Positions 7,887 through 16,715 of a stretch of DNA of 64,000 nt are shown here, piece by piece. Origin of the DNA: SURF-21 sp964510515 (GTDB lineage Bacteria; Actinomycetota; Geothermincolia; Geothermincolales; RBG-13-55-18); NCBI GenBank assembly GCA_964510515.1, contig CAZEAU010000010.1, forward strand, positions 1-64,000, given 5' to 3'. Numbering within the stretch: position 1 is the stretch's first letter; every line of letters begins with the position of its first letter. The notes beneath the pieces were generated by a model. It did no database searches. It was not told where the DNA came from and saw only the letters and a program-made list of their open reading frames with translations. The position numbers and the translations under genes were made by a program.

Positions 7887-9002
7887 CTATTCCAGCAGCC
7901 TGCGAAAGGAATCGCTGCAGCGCAGTTGCTCCAGGCAGACGTCGCGCAGGGCGTCTTCCTTGAGGGCGGGGTCCAGCTCCAGGGCCTTCTTGAGGTAGGC
8001 GATGCACACCTGCCTCTTCCCGCGCAGGGCGCAGAGGCAGGCGAGGTTGTAATAAGGCCAGGAGTATTCGATGTCCACCTCGATGGCGCGGCGGAAGAAC
8101 TCCTCGGCCTCGTCCAGCAGGCCGCGCTCCATGAGGGCGGCGCCCTTGTTGCTCAGCGCGTATTTGTTTTCCGGGTTGATGGCCAGGCATTTGTCCAGGT
8201 ACTCGAGCTCGGTCTCCACGTCCCCCATGCATCCCAGGGCGTAGCCCTTTTCCAGGTAGGCAGCGTCGTTCTGGGGGTCAAGCTTGATCACGCGGTCGAA
8301 ATAGGCGGCCGCCTTCTCGTATTCGCAGTTGTCCAGGTGTATGGACCCCAGGCTCACCAGCGCCTCCAGGTTGTCCACGTCGAGCATGAGTATCTCGCCG
8401 TAGACCTCCACCGCGCGGGTGTCGTCCATCTTGTCCTCGTGGACCCCGGCGAGCTCGAAGAGGACGTCGGTGAGCTTCTCGCGCTCCCCCTTGTACAGGC
8501 TCACGGCGGTCTCCAGGTTGCAGATGGCCTCCTCGTAGCGCCCCCTCGCCACCAGCAGGCGGGCCTTGTTGTAATAGGGGTAGCCGAAGTTGGGCTCGAT
8601 CTGCATGGCGCGCTCGTAGATGGAGAGCGCCGTCTCCTCGTCGCCCAGCTCGTGATAGGCGATGCCCAGTTCGTTGAGGAGGTCGATGTTTTCGGGGTCC
8701 CTTTTAAGCGCCTCCCCGTAACAGCCGATCGCGGCCTCGAACTCCCCTTTCTCCATCATCACCAGGGCCGTGCCGTCGTAGGAACGGGGATCGTCCTCGT
8801 TGAGCAGCCTCACCCGCTCGAAGCGCAGCAGCGCCTCCTCCAGCTCCCCCTTCTCGTACAGGGCTATGCCCAGCTGATACTGTCCCTCGATGTCGTCCGG
8901 GTAATCGTCGAGGAAGCGGCGAAAGCGCTCTATGGCCTCGTCGATGCGGTTCTCGGCCAGCAGCCGCTCTCCCTGCTCGAGCAGTCTGTAAGCATCACTC
9001 AT
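7887..9002 (-). CDS. Tetratricopeptide repeat protein
   Basis: The 371-residue protein consists almost entirely of about ten TPR units with typical W/Y-G-x-Y-P or A-x-x-Y patterns (for example GIAYHELGDEETALSIYERA and GSIHLDNCEYEKAAAYF). It has no signal peptide, membrane segment or catalytic domain and is probably a cytoplasmic scaffold. I chose ATG 9002, which follows GGAGAAGGT, over the longer start at 9026. It converges with the penicillin-binding protein, 13 bp away. The partner is unknown. Confidence 0.85.
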   Translation of the reverse strand: MSDAYRLLEQGERLLAENRIDEAIERFRRFLDDYPDDIEGQYQLGIALYEKGELEEALLRFERVRLLNEDDPRSYDGTALVMMEKGEFEAAIGCYGEALKRDPENIDLLNELGIAYHELGDEETALSIYERAMQIEPNFGYPYYNKARLLVARGRYEEAICNLETAVSLYKGEREKLTDVLFELAGVHEDKMDDTRAVEVYGEILMLDVDNLEALVSLGSIHLDNCEYEKAAAYFDRVIKLDPQNDAAYLEKGYALGCMGDVETELEYLDKCLAINPENKYALSNKGAALMERGLLDEAEEFFRRAIEVDIEYSWPYYNLACLCALRGKRQVCIAYLKKALELDPALKEDALRDVCLEQLRCSDSFRRLLE

Positions 9003-9121
9003 ACCTTCTCCGTCCCCCAGCTTCATTCTCCGTGCGCCCGCGCGCCCGATAAAGCGACATCCCAGCTTTAATCCAAACGGCGTCCTTTTTCAAGCAGGGC
9101 TTGCCGCCGCTCCGCCCGCCC

Positions 9122-10102
9122 TCATTTCCCGGCGCGCGCCGTTTTCTTGGCCGCTCTCGATACCCGCACCAGCCCGGAGACGGGCAGGATGCTCACGCCC
9201 TTCTCCTCCAGGCGGTCGAGGATGAGGTTCATGCCCAGGGAATCGGATGCGATATGCCCGGCGATGACCACGTTGATGCGCTGCTTCTCCGCCTCCTCGC
9301 GGTGCTTCTCCGAATAATGCATGGCCACGATGGTGCCCACGCCGGCCGCGGCCAGTTTCTCCAGCACCTCCCGCGGCCCCTCCGTCCCGCCGGTCATGTC
9401 CACCATGACCCTCCCGGCGCGGTTCTCCCTGGCGCCCACGATGGGCACCGGCCCGGACTGGGTGCGCGCGGCGGTCTGATATTCCGGTATCTGCAGCAGG
9501 AGGTCGATGATGTCGCCCACGCTGCGGGGTTTCTTGCGGTTGAAGTAGTCGGCGAGGTAGGCGTGCACCTGGTTGTCGGCCACGGTGTGCATGCTCATGA
9601 AGGGCATGTCCAGGATGCGGGCCGCGTCCAGGGCGCGCTCCACGTTGCGCGGCAGGAAGGCACGGTATATCTCCTGCATACGCTTGCCGATGAGGGCTTC
9701 CCCGATGTTTATGGGCACGCCGTGGCGGTACCATTCGTCCGCCTGCAGGGCCATGACCTTGTCCAGGTTGGTAAGGCCCTGGCCCTCGGGATGGTGGCTG
9801 ATGATGAGGTCCACGGCCTGGCCCTTTTCCCGCAGGCGGTCGGCCAGCAGCACCTCGGGGACCTCCATGTCCACCCCCACCAGCGCCGACTTCACCTCCG
9901 TGGAGGGGTCGCCGACGAGGATGCGCGAGTCCGGGAAGGGGTTCTCCAGGCCGCTGACGTCAAAGTACTGCCTCTCTTTCTCCGGCAGGCCCTCGTACTT
10001 CTCCTTGTTGCGGGCCAGCAGGCGTTTTATCTCCGCCTTGCCGCGGGGGTCCTTCTCTATGCCCATGCGCACGGCCAGCTTGTAGATCTCTCCCAGCTTC
10101 AA
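9122..10102 (-). CDS. NIF3-like (DUF34) dinuclear-metal protein
   Basis: The 326-residue protein resembles the NIF3/DUF34 family. Visible features are SHHPEGQGL, a metal-binding histidine pair seen in this family, a central LVGVDMEVPEVLLADRL segment, and the C-terminal AGHIASDSLGMNLI signature. Family members bind two metal ions; their cellular role is unsettled, with GTP cyclohydrolase-like activity and metal insertion both proposed. The start is TTG at 10102, chosen because it sits 7 nt after AAGGAGGT. It precedes the TPR gene and follows a RemA-like gene, possibly in one transcript. Confidence 0.78.
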   Translation of the reverse strand: MKLGEIYKLAVRMGIEKDPRGKAEIKRLLARNKEKYEGLPEKERQYFDVSGLENPFPDSRILVGDPSTEVKSALVGVDMEVPEVLLADRLREKGQAVDLIISHHPEGQGLTNLDKVMALQADEWYRHGVPINIGEALIGKRMQEIYRAFLPRNVERALDAARILDMPFMSMHTVADNQVHAYLADYFNRKKPRSVGDIIDLLLQIPEYQTAARTQSGPVPIVGARENRAGRVMVDMTGGTEGPREVLEKLAAAGVGTIVAMHYSEKHREEAEKQRINVVIAGHIASDSLGMNLILDRLEEKGVSILPVSGLVRVSRAAKKTARAGK

Positions 10103-10152
10103 CTTGCTACCTCCTTGGGTCGAAGCCTCCTGTATCGGCGCGGCGGCACGGC

Positions 10153-10551
10153 TCAGGAGGTGAATAATGTTCCCTGGTCGTAATCGTCCCCCTCCCCCTC
10201 GCGGGAGAGGGCGCGCCTCGCGCGCATGATGAGGTCGTCGAGGTCCAGTCCCGTTTCCTCGCGTATGCTGCGCCGCAGTATGGGCCCCACCCTCTCCATC
10301 TCGTGCATCACGCGCTCGAGCACCCCCGCCACCCGGGAGGCCTCGTATTCCTCGCGCGAGACGGCCAGGTCCTTGATGATGGCCTCCTCGCTGCGGGACG
10401 CCACCACCGGCTCGGAGCGCCCTTCGACATGGACGTAGGTGCGCCGCGCCGGCCCCCTTTCATCCCCGATGGGCTCGAGGCCGACGATTTTGTCCGAGCG
10501 GTAATACTTGCCGTATCCCAGGGGGATGATCTCGTTCCTTCTAATCTCCAT
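10153..10551 (-). CDS. RemA/DUF370-like small protein
   Basis: The first ~65 of 132 residues (IPLGYGKYYRSDKIVGLEPI ... TYVHVEGRSEP) resemble the RemA/DUF370 family, which in Bacillus is a DNA-binding activator of biofilm matrix genes. The glycine-tyrosine-glycine start and the IVGLEPIG strand are the best matches. The second half is a charged helical extension absent from typical ~85-residue RemA. ATG 10551 follows AAGGGGTGA; a longer reading to 10665 is not supported. The assignment is a by-eye similarity and needs a profile search. The SipW-dependent genes 6 kb away make a matrix role attractive, but this is inference. Confidence 0.5.
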   Translation of the reverse strand: MEIRRNEIIPLGYGKYYRSDKIVGLEPIGDERGPARRTYVHVEGRSEPVVASRSEEAIIKDLAVSREEYEASRVAGVLERVMHEMERVGPILRRSIREETGLDLDDLIMRARRALSREGEGDDYDQGTLFTS

Positions 10552-10686
10552 GTTCACCCCTTCCCGCACCCCTTCCCGCTTTCCCGGACAGCGGTGGGCC
10601 GGAAGCGGCCGCCGACGGGCCGCATCCGCCTCCGGCGATACCAGACATATTATATGGGTTTTCAAGCCCCCGGGGGTAGCGTTTCC

Positions 10687-12423
10687 TCACCCCTTCGCGC
10701 GCCCCTCCCACAACCAGGCCAGGAGCTCCTCCTCGCCTAAGGAGTTGAGCACGTCCCCCCGGCCCAGCCAGCCCCGCCTCGCCATGGCCACCCCGTAGAG
10801 CATGAAGGCCAGGTGCTCGGGGCGGTGGGCGTCGGTGCCGATGGAGATCTTCACTCCCGCCTCCCTGGCCTCGGCGAGATGTTCGTCCCGGAGGTCGAGG
10901 CGGTCGGGGAAGGCGTTGAGCTCCAGCGCCGTACCGGTGTCGCGTGCCTCTCGCATGAGCGCTTGCAGATCCACATCGTAGGGCGGGCGCTGCCCCAGCA
11001 GCCGCCCCGTGGGGTGGGCGATGACCTTCACGTGGGGGTTGCGCATGGCGGCCACCATGCGGCGGGTGATGTGCGCGCGCTCCTGTTTGAAGCCTCCGTG
11101 TACGGAGGCAATGACCACGTCCAGCAGGGAGAGCATGCCGTCGTCGTAGTCGAGACCGCCCTCGTTGCCTATATTGAGCTCCGTCCCCGCCAGCAGGGTG
11201 ACGGGCGATGTGCCGGAGGCGTTCATCTTCCTTATCTCCTCCACCTGCCTCTCCAGCCTCTCCCTCTCCAGGCCCCGCGCCACCTTCAGGTCAGCGGCGT
11301 GGTCGGTGATGGCCAGGTAGCGATAACCCAGCCTCTCCGCCGCCTCCCGCATCTCGGCCAGGGAGGCGGTGCCGTCGCTGGCGGCGGTATGCGCGTGCAG
11401 GTCTCCCCGGATGTCGCCGCGCGCGAGCAGCACGGGCAGGTCGCCGGAGAGGGCCGCCTCGACCTCGCCGCGGTTCTCCCTCATCTCCGGCGGCGGGCAG
11501 GCCATCCCCAAAGCCGCGTACACCCCCTCCTCCGTCTCGCCCGCGATGCGCCTGTCGCCGGACACGCGAAAGACGCCGTACTCGTTCACCTTCAGCCCCT
11601 TCTTCTTGGCAACCTCCCTCACCCGCACGTTATGGGACCGGGAGCCGGTGAAGTACTGCAGGGCGGCCCCGAACTCCGCCGGGAGGACCACCCTCAGGTC
11701 CACCTGCAGGCCGCCGCGGGTCAGCACCGAGCTTTTGGTGTCCCCGCGCAGCAGGACCCGGTCCACGTTGGGGAGGGTGCAGAAGGCGTCCATGACCGCG
11801 GCGGCGGCGTCCGACGCGACCAGGATATCAATATCGCCGACGGTCTCCTTCATGCGGCGCAGGCTTCCCGCCGGGGAGAGGACGAGGCCGGGCATCCTCT
11901 CCCGCATCATCTCCGCGATATCCTCCTGCAGGCGGTTGGCCTCGTGCAGCAGCAGGCGCCCCGAGGCCGCCTGCAGGTGCCCTATGCCCTCGAGGATGTT
12001 CTTCTCCGCCTTGGGGCCGAGGCCGGGAAGTTCGGCGAGCAGGTGTTCGCGCGCGGCGGCGCGCAGCTCGTCGATGGTGCGCACCCCGAGTTCGTCGTAG
12101 ATGAGCTTGACCCGCCGGGGGCCGAGACCGGGGACCTTGAGCAGGGAGATGAGCTCCAGCGGGACTTCCTTTTTGATCTCCTCGAGAGAGGATATCCGCC
12201 CCTCGCGCTTGAACTCGAGGATCTTCGCGGCCAGGGCCTCGCCTATGCCGGGATACTTACGCAGTTCTGCGGCCTCGTCCAGGAGCAGCATCTCCTCGCC
12301 GTGCGCCCTCACCACCTCGGCGGCGCGCTGGTAGGCGTTGACCTTGAAACGCACCTCGCCCTTTATCTCCGAGAGCTCAGCCAGGGTCTCGAAAGCCACG
12401 GCCAGCTCCTCGGCATCGCTCAC
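10687..12423 (-). CDS. polX: PolX-type DNA polymerase with PHP domain
   Basis: The 578-residue protein is a family X DNA polymerase involved in base excision or gap repair. N-terminal helix-hairpin-helix units are visible (GIGEALAAKILEFKREG; GLGPRRVKLIYDELG). The nucleotidyltransferase site has GSLRRMKETVGDIDILVAS with the paired aspartates. The C-terminal PHP domain begins near residue 340 with DLHAHTAASDG and continues with further metal-binding histidines (ITDHAADL, SVHGG, GTDAHRPE), giving a possible 3'-5' exonuclease. The start is GTG at 12423 after GGAGGTGGAGGT. Confidence 0.93.
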   Translation of the reverse strand: MSDAEELAVAFETLAELSEIKGEVRFKVNAYQRAAEVVRAHGEEMLLLDEAAELRKYPGIGEALAAKILEFKREGRISSLEEIKKEVPLELISLLKVPGLGPRRVKLIYDELGVRTIDELRAAAREHLLAELPGLGPKAEKNILEGIGHLQAASGRLLLHEANRLQEDIAEMMRERMPGLVLSPAGSLRRMKETVGDIDILVASDAAAAVMDAFCTLPNVDRVLLRGDTKSSVLTRGGLQVDLRVVLPAEFGAALQYFTGSRSHNVRVREVAKKKGLKVNEYGVFRVSGDRRIAGETEEGVYAALGMACPPPEMRENRGEVEAALSGDLPVLLARGDIRGDLHAHTAASDGTASLAEMREAAERLGYRYLAITDHAADLKVARGLERERLERQVEEIRKMNASGTSPVTLLAGTELNIGNEGGLDYDDGMLSLLDVVIASVHGGFKQERAHITRRMVAAMRNPHVKVIAHPTGRLLGQRPPYDVDLQALMREARDTGTALELNAFPDRLDLRDEHLAEAREAGVKISIGTDAHRPEHLAFMLYGVAMARRGWLGRGDVLNSLGEEELLAWLWEGRAKG

Positions 12424-12579
12424 GACACCTCCACCTCCTCCCCTCCCCAGTATACCCGGATGGGGTCATGCCTTTATCTTTGGCGGCTCCGCTATCTTGC
12501 CTGTTCGCAGCGGGGGTTTTATCTCGGGCTTGCAAGACGTAGCCCCGCGGGAGCGGACATGCTCCCCGGGTGATGCAGG

Positions 12580-13956
12580 TCAAGTGACCCCATCCAGCCA
12601 GGCGCGGGCCTCGCGCAGGGCCTCATCGACCCTCCCGGGAGCGGTGCCGCCGGGCAGGTCCCTCGCCTCCACGCAGGCCTCCAGGGTGAGATGGCCGTAT
12701 ATGTCCTCCTCCACCAGCGGCTCCACGGCCTTGTACTCCTCGATCTCCAGGTCCTGCAGCGGGATGCCCCTCTGCAGGCAGGCGCGCACCAGCTTCCCCG
12801 CCGCCTCGTGCGCGCGCAGGAAGGGCACCCCCTTGCGCACCAGGTAGTCCGCGAGGTCGGTGGCGTTGGCGTATCCGACCCCGGCCAGCTCGCGCATGCG
12901 GCCGGGGCGGAAGGCCGCCGTGGCCAGGACGCGGGCGGTTATCTCGAGCATGGAGGAGAGCTGGTCCGTGGCGTCGAACGTCCCCTCCTTGTCCTCCTGC
13001 AGGTCGCGGTTGTAGGCCAGGGGGAGCCCCTTGAGCATGGTCATCGCCGCCACCAGGTGTCCGATCACCCGGCCCGACTTCCCCCTCACCAGCTCGGCCA
13101 TGTCCGGGTTGGCCTTCTGGGGCATGATCGAGGAGCCGGTGGCATAGGCCTCGTCCAGGGCCAGGAAAGCGAAGGGGGGGCTGGACCACAGCACCACCTC
13201 CTCCGCCAGGCGGCTGAGGTGCAGGGCGGTCACCGCGCAGGCGTAGAGGTGATCGGTGACGAAGTCGCGGTCCGACACCGCGTCCATGGAGTTCGCGCTC
13301 ACCTCCGCGAAGCCCAGCTCGTCGGCCATCCTCCGCCGGTCCAGGGGGAAGGTGACCCCCGCCAGCGCCCCGCTTCCCAGGGGGGAGCTGTCGAGGCGGC
13401 GGCGTGACTGCGCGAACCTCTCCGCGTCGCGCTTGAACATCTCGAAGTAGGCGAGCAGGTGATGGGAGAGCAGCACCGGCTGGGCCGGCTGCAGATGGGT
13501 GAAGCCGGGCATGATCACGCCCCGGCCCGCCTGCGCCTGTTCCAGCAGGGCGCGCATGAGCTCGAGCAGGCGCCGCTGGAGCTGATCGCATGCGTCTTTG
13601 AGGAAGAGCCGCATGTCCGCCGCCACCTGGTCGTTGCGGCTGCGGCCCGCCCGCAGCCTGGCCCCGCTTTCCCCCACCCTCTCCACCAGGGAGCGCTCCA
13701 CCGCGCTGTGTATGTCCTCGTCATCGCGGAAGGGGAAGGACCCCTCCTCCATCTCCCGCCCCATCTCCCGCAGGGCGGAAACGATCCTTTCCGCCTCCTC
13801 GGCGCTCAGCACGCCGCATCCCTCCAGGGCATGCGCGTGCGCCTCGCTCACGGCGAGATCATAGGGCGCCAGCCGCCGGTCGAAGGAGAGGGAGGCGCTG
13901 AAGGCGTGCGCGAGCCGCTCCGTCTCCTTCTCGAACCTGCCCCCCCATAGTCTCAT
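12580..13956 (-). CDS. argH: Argininosuccinate lyase
   Basis: This last gene of the arg operon encodes a 458-residue fumarase/aspartase-superfamily enzyme that splits argininosuccinate into arginine and fumarate. The N-terminus LWGGRFEKETERLAHAFSAS, the HLQPAQP segment and the superfamily signature GSSIMPQKANPD are all present, the last holding the catalytic serine. Length is typical. It follows argG after about 100 bp. Confidence 0.98.
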   Translation of the reverse strand: MRLWGGRFEKETERLAHAFSASLSFDRRLAPYDLAVSEAHAHALEGCGVLSAEEAERIVSALREMGREMEEGSFPFRDDEDIHSAVERSLVERVGESGARLRAGRSRNDQVAADMRLFLKDACDQLQRRLLELMRALLEQAQAGRGVIMPGFTHLQPAQPVLLSHHLLAYFEMFKRDAERFAQSRRRLDSSPLGSGALAGVTFPLDRRRMADELGFAEVSANSMDAVSDRDFVTDHLYACAVTALHLSRLAEEVVLWSSPPFAFLALDEAYATGSSIMPQKANPDMAELVRGKSGRVIGHLVAAMTMLKGLPLAYNRDLQEDKEGTFDATDQLSSMLEITARVLATAAFRPGRMRELAGVGYANATDLADYLVRKGVPFLRAHEAAGKLVRACLQRGIPLQDLEIEEYKAVEPLVEEDIYGHLTLEACVEARDLPGGTAPGRVDEALREARAWLDGVT

Positions 13957-14053
13957 CTTCCCTCGCTTTCCTCGCGCCGTCTCGCTCCCCGCCCGGCCCC
14001 CGAAGCTTCCGCGCCATCCAGCGCGACCTCGACCCGTTCCTTTACGCGCGCAC

Positions 14054-15280
14054 TTATTCGCCCCCGCCTCCCTGCCTGATGCCCCAGACCTTGAGCGGCA
14101 GCCCCCACAGCTCGATGAAGCCCTCGCTGGAGCGGTGGCTGAACTCGTCGGCGCGGTCGTATGTCGCCAGGGAATACTCGTAGAGGGAGTACGGAGAGCG
14201 CCTGCCCACCACGCAGCATGTCCCCCGGTAGAGCTTGAGCCTCACCTCCCCGCTCACCTTCTCCTGGGTCGCCGTCATCGCCGCCTCAAGGGCGCTGCGC
14301 AGCGGATCGTACCACAGCCCGTAATAGACAAGTTCGGCGAACTTCGCCTCCAGCAGGGGCTTGAAGTGCATGGTCTCCCGGGTGAGGGTGAGCGACTCCA
14401 GGGCGCGGTGGGCCTCGATGAGGATGACGGCCGCCGGCGCCTCGTAGATCTCCCTGGACTTTATGCCCACCAGGCGGTTCTCCACCATGTCGATGCGCCC
14501 GACCCCGTGCTCGCCGCCCAGCCGGTTGAGGCGCGCGATGAGCTCCACCAGTCCCAGCTCCTCGCCGTCCAGGGCCACCGGGCGGCCGGAGGAAAAGGAG
14601 ATCTCCAGGTAAAGGGGCTCGTCCGGGCTCTCGGAGGGGGCCGCCGTCCACTCGTAGGCGTCTTCACGCGGCTCCGCCATGGGGTCCTCCAGCACCCCGG
14701 CCTCGCAGCTTCTGCCCCACAGGTTCTCGTCCACCGAATAGGGGGTCTCCAGCGTCACCGGCACGGGTATGTCGTGTTCCCGGGCATAAGCCATCTCGTC
14801 CTCGCGCGACATGTTCCACTCCCTCAGGGGGGCGATTATCCTCAGCTCCGGGCCCAGGGCCATGGTGGTAAGGTCGAAGCGCACCTGGTCGTTGCCCTTC
14901 CCCGTGCAGCCGTGCGCGACCGCCGCCGCGCCGCGCCTCTCCGCCTCCTCCACCATCACCGCCGCGATGAGCGGACGTGCCAGCGCGGTAGCCAGGGGAT
15001 ATCGGCCCTCGTAGAGGGCGTTGGCGTGCAGGGCGGGGAGGACGAACTCCTCGGCGAACCGCTCCTTGAGGTCGAGGCAGACCGCGTCCACCGCGCCCAC
15101 CTGCAGGGCCTTGCGGCGCATGGCCTCCATGTCTCCCGGCTGCCCGAGGTCGGCGGCCATCGCCACCACCCGCATGCCGTACCTGTCCTCGAGCCACTTG
15201 ATGGCCACCGAGGTGTCGAGCCCGCCGCTGTAGGCGAGGATGACCGTTTCCTTCATGCTCACGCTCCGTTTCTTCTCCAT
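14054..15280 (-). CDS. argG: Argininosuccinate synthase
   Basis: The 408-residue enzyme condenses citrulline and aspartate using ATP. The P-loop AYSGGLDTSVAIKWL near the N-terminus and the HGCTGKGNDQVRFD citrulline/ATP segment identify it. ATG 15280 has a strong GGAGGGAGGG site; an internal ATG at 15256 would remove eight residues. It lies between argR and argH. Confidence 0.98.
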   Translation of the reverse strand: MEKKRSVSMKETVILAYSGGLDTSVAIKWLEDRYGMRVVAMAADLGQPGDMEAMRRKALQVGAVDAVCLDLKERFAEEFVLPALHANALYEGRYPLATALARPLIAAVMVEEAERRGAAAVAHGCTGKGNDQVRFDLTTMALGPELRIIAPLREWNMSREDEMAYAREHDIPVPVTLETPYSVDENLWGRSCEAGVLEDPMAEPREDAYEWTAAPSESPDEPLYLEISFSSGRPVALDGEELGLVELIARLNRLGGEHGVGRIDMVENRLVGIKSREIYEAPAAVILIEAHRALESLTLTRETMHFKPLLEAKFAELVYYGLWYDPLRSALEAAMTATQEKVSGEVRLKLYRGTCCVVGRRSPYSLYEYSLATYDRADEFSHRSSEGFIELWGLPLKVWGIRQGGGGE

Positions 15281-15317
15281 GACGCCCTCCCTCCGCGGAT
15301 GGCCCCCGCCGCCGCGG

Positions 15318-15773
15318 TCAGCCGGACATCCCGCGCAACTTCTCCACCAGCTCCCCGGCCTCGTGGCCCTCCCTCACCACCACCAGTATGGTATCGTCGC
15401 CGCCCACCGTGCCCGCCACTTCCTCCATGCTGTTGCGGTCGAGGATGGCGGCCATGGCCTGCGCGTTGCCGGGGGCCGTGCGCATGATCACCATGTTGCC
15501 GCTGGCCTCCAGGCCGACGAGGTACTCCCTCAGCCCCCGCCTGAGCTCATCCGCGGCGGCGGGGGCCTTCACTTCCCCCGGGAAGGCATATACCGTGCCC
15601 CCGTCCGGGCCCGGCAGGCGCGCCGCCCCCATCTCCCTGAGGTCCCGGGATACCGTGGACTGATCGGCCTCGATACCCCGCTCCGCGAGCCGCTCCACCA
15701 GCTCGCGCTGATTGGCGGGGGGGCGAAAGGCGATGATTTCCCTGATCACATCCCTGCGGCGCCGTTTCTCCAT
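15318..15773 (-). CDS. argR: Arginine repressor ArgR
   Basis: This 151-residue protein has an N-terminal winged helix (RELVERLAERGIEADQSTVSRDL) with the SR(D)L recognition helix, and a C-terminal oligomerisation domain with GTVGGDDTILVV, the arginine-binding GTIAGDDT-type motif. With arginine bound it should repress this operon through the ARG box before argC. Its place inside the operon makes it autoregulated. Confidence 0.96.
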   Translation of the reverse strand: MEKRRRRDVIREIIAFRPPANQRELVERLAERGIEADQSTVSRDLREMGAARLPGPDGGTVYAFPGEVKAPAAADELRRGLREYLVGLEASGNMVIMRTAPGNAQAMAAILDRNSMEEVAGTVGGDDTILVVVREGHEAGELVEKLRGMSG

Positions 15774-15788
15774 CCCGCGCCCTCCGCT

Positions 15789-16715
15789 TCACGCACCGGC
15801 CAGGAGGTCGAGCAGGGCCGCCTGCGCGTGCATCCTGTTCTCCGCCTGGTCCCACACCAGCGAGCGGGGTCCGTCCATCACCTCGCCGCTTATCTCCTCG
15901 CCGCGGTGGGCGGGGAGGCAGTGCATGACCACCGCTGCGGGGTCCGCCGCGGCCAGCCGCGCGGCGTCCAGCCGGAAGGGTTCGAGGTCGCGTTTTCTCC
16001 CCCCGTCCTCCTTCTGCCCCATGGAGGTCCAGACGTCGGTGTAGAGGATTTGCGCGCCCGCGGCCGCCTGCAGCGGGTCGTTCACCACCCGCACCGCCTC
16101 CTCCCCCGCCAGCGCGCGCGCGCGCGCGACGATGCCCGCGTCGGGCTCATAACCCGGCGGGCATGCGCAGGTGAAGCTCATGCCCGCCAGCGCGCAGCCC
16201 AGGGCCAGGGAGTTGGCGACGTTGTTGCCGTCCCCCAGATAGGTCAGGCGCAGCCCTGTGAGCTCGCCGAAGCGCTCGCGTATGGTCATCAGGTCCGCCA
16301 GGATCTGGCAGGGGTGTTCCAGGTCCGTGAGGGCGTTGATCACCGGGACCTCCGCCCCCCGCGCCAGCTCCTCCACCTCGTCATGCCCGAAGGTGCGCAA
16401 GGCGATGGCGCAGGCGTAACGAGACAGCACCCTGCCGGTATCCGCTACCGTCTCTCCCCTGCCCAGCTGCAGCTCGGAGGCGTTGAGGGCCAGCGGGTGC
16501 CCGCCGAGATGAAAGACCGCCGCCTCGAAGGACACCCTGGTGCGCGTCGAGGGCTTCTGGAAGATAAGAGCCACCATCCTTCCCTCGAGACTGCGCCGTA
16601 TCCCCCCCCCGGCCAGGGAGGCCTTGAACGCGTCGGCGCCGTCCAGGAGCGTGCGCAGCTCGCCGCGGTCGAGGTCGGCCACGCTCAGATAATCCCTGCC
16701 CTTCAAGCCCGCCAT
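15789..16715 (-). CDS. argF: Ornithine carbamoyltransferase
   Basis: The 308-residue enzyme transfers carbamoyl phosphate to ornithine. The carbamoyl-phosphate site is FQKPSTRTRVSFE, ornithine binding is by HCLPAHRGEEI, and NALTDLEHPCQ is also conserved. ATG 16715 (MAGLKGRDYLS) overlaps the 3' end of argD by 13 bp, suggesting translational coupling. The longer open frame upstream is only the GC-rich shadow of argD. Confidence 0.97.
   Translation of the reverse strand: MAGLKGRDYLSVADLDRGELRTLLDGADAFKASLAGGGIRRSLEGRMVALIFQKPSTRTRVSFEAAVFHLGGHPLALNASELQLGRGETVADTGRVLSRYACAIALRTFGHDEVEELARGAEVPVINALTDLEHPCQILADLMTIRERFGELTGLRLTYLGDGNNVANSLALGCALAGMSFTCACPPGYEPDAGIVARARALAGEEAVRVVNDPLQAAAGAQILYTDVWTSMGQKEDGGRKRDLEPFRLDAARLAAADPAAVVMHCLPAHRGEEISGEVMDGPRSLVWDQAENRMHAQAALLDLLAGA

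Noticed and set aside
12424..12579. A small gene or RNA between polX and argH
   Set aside because: A short hairpin (GGAGC/GCTCC) is present, but no promoter, terminator or coding pattern.
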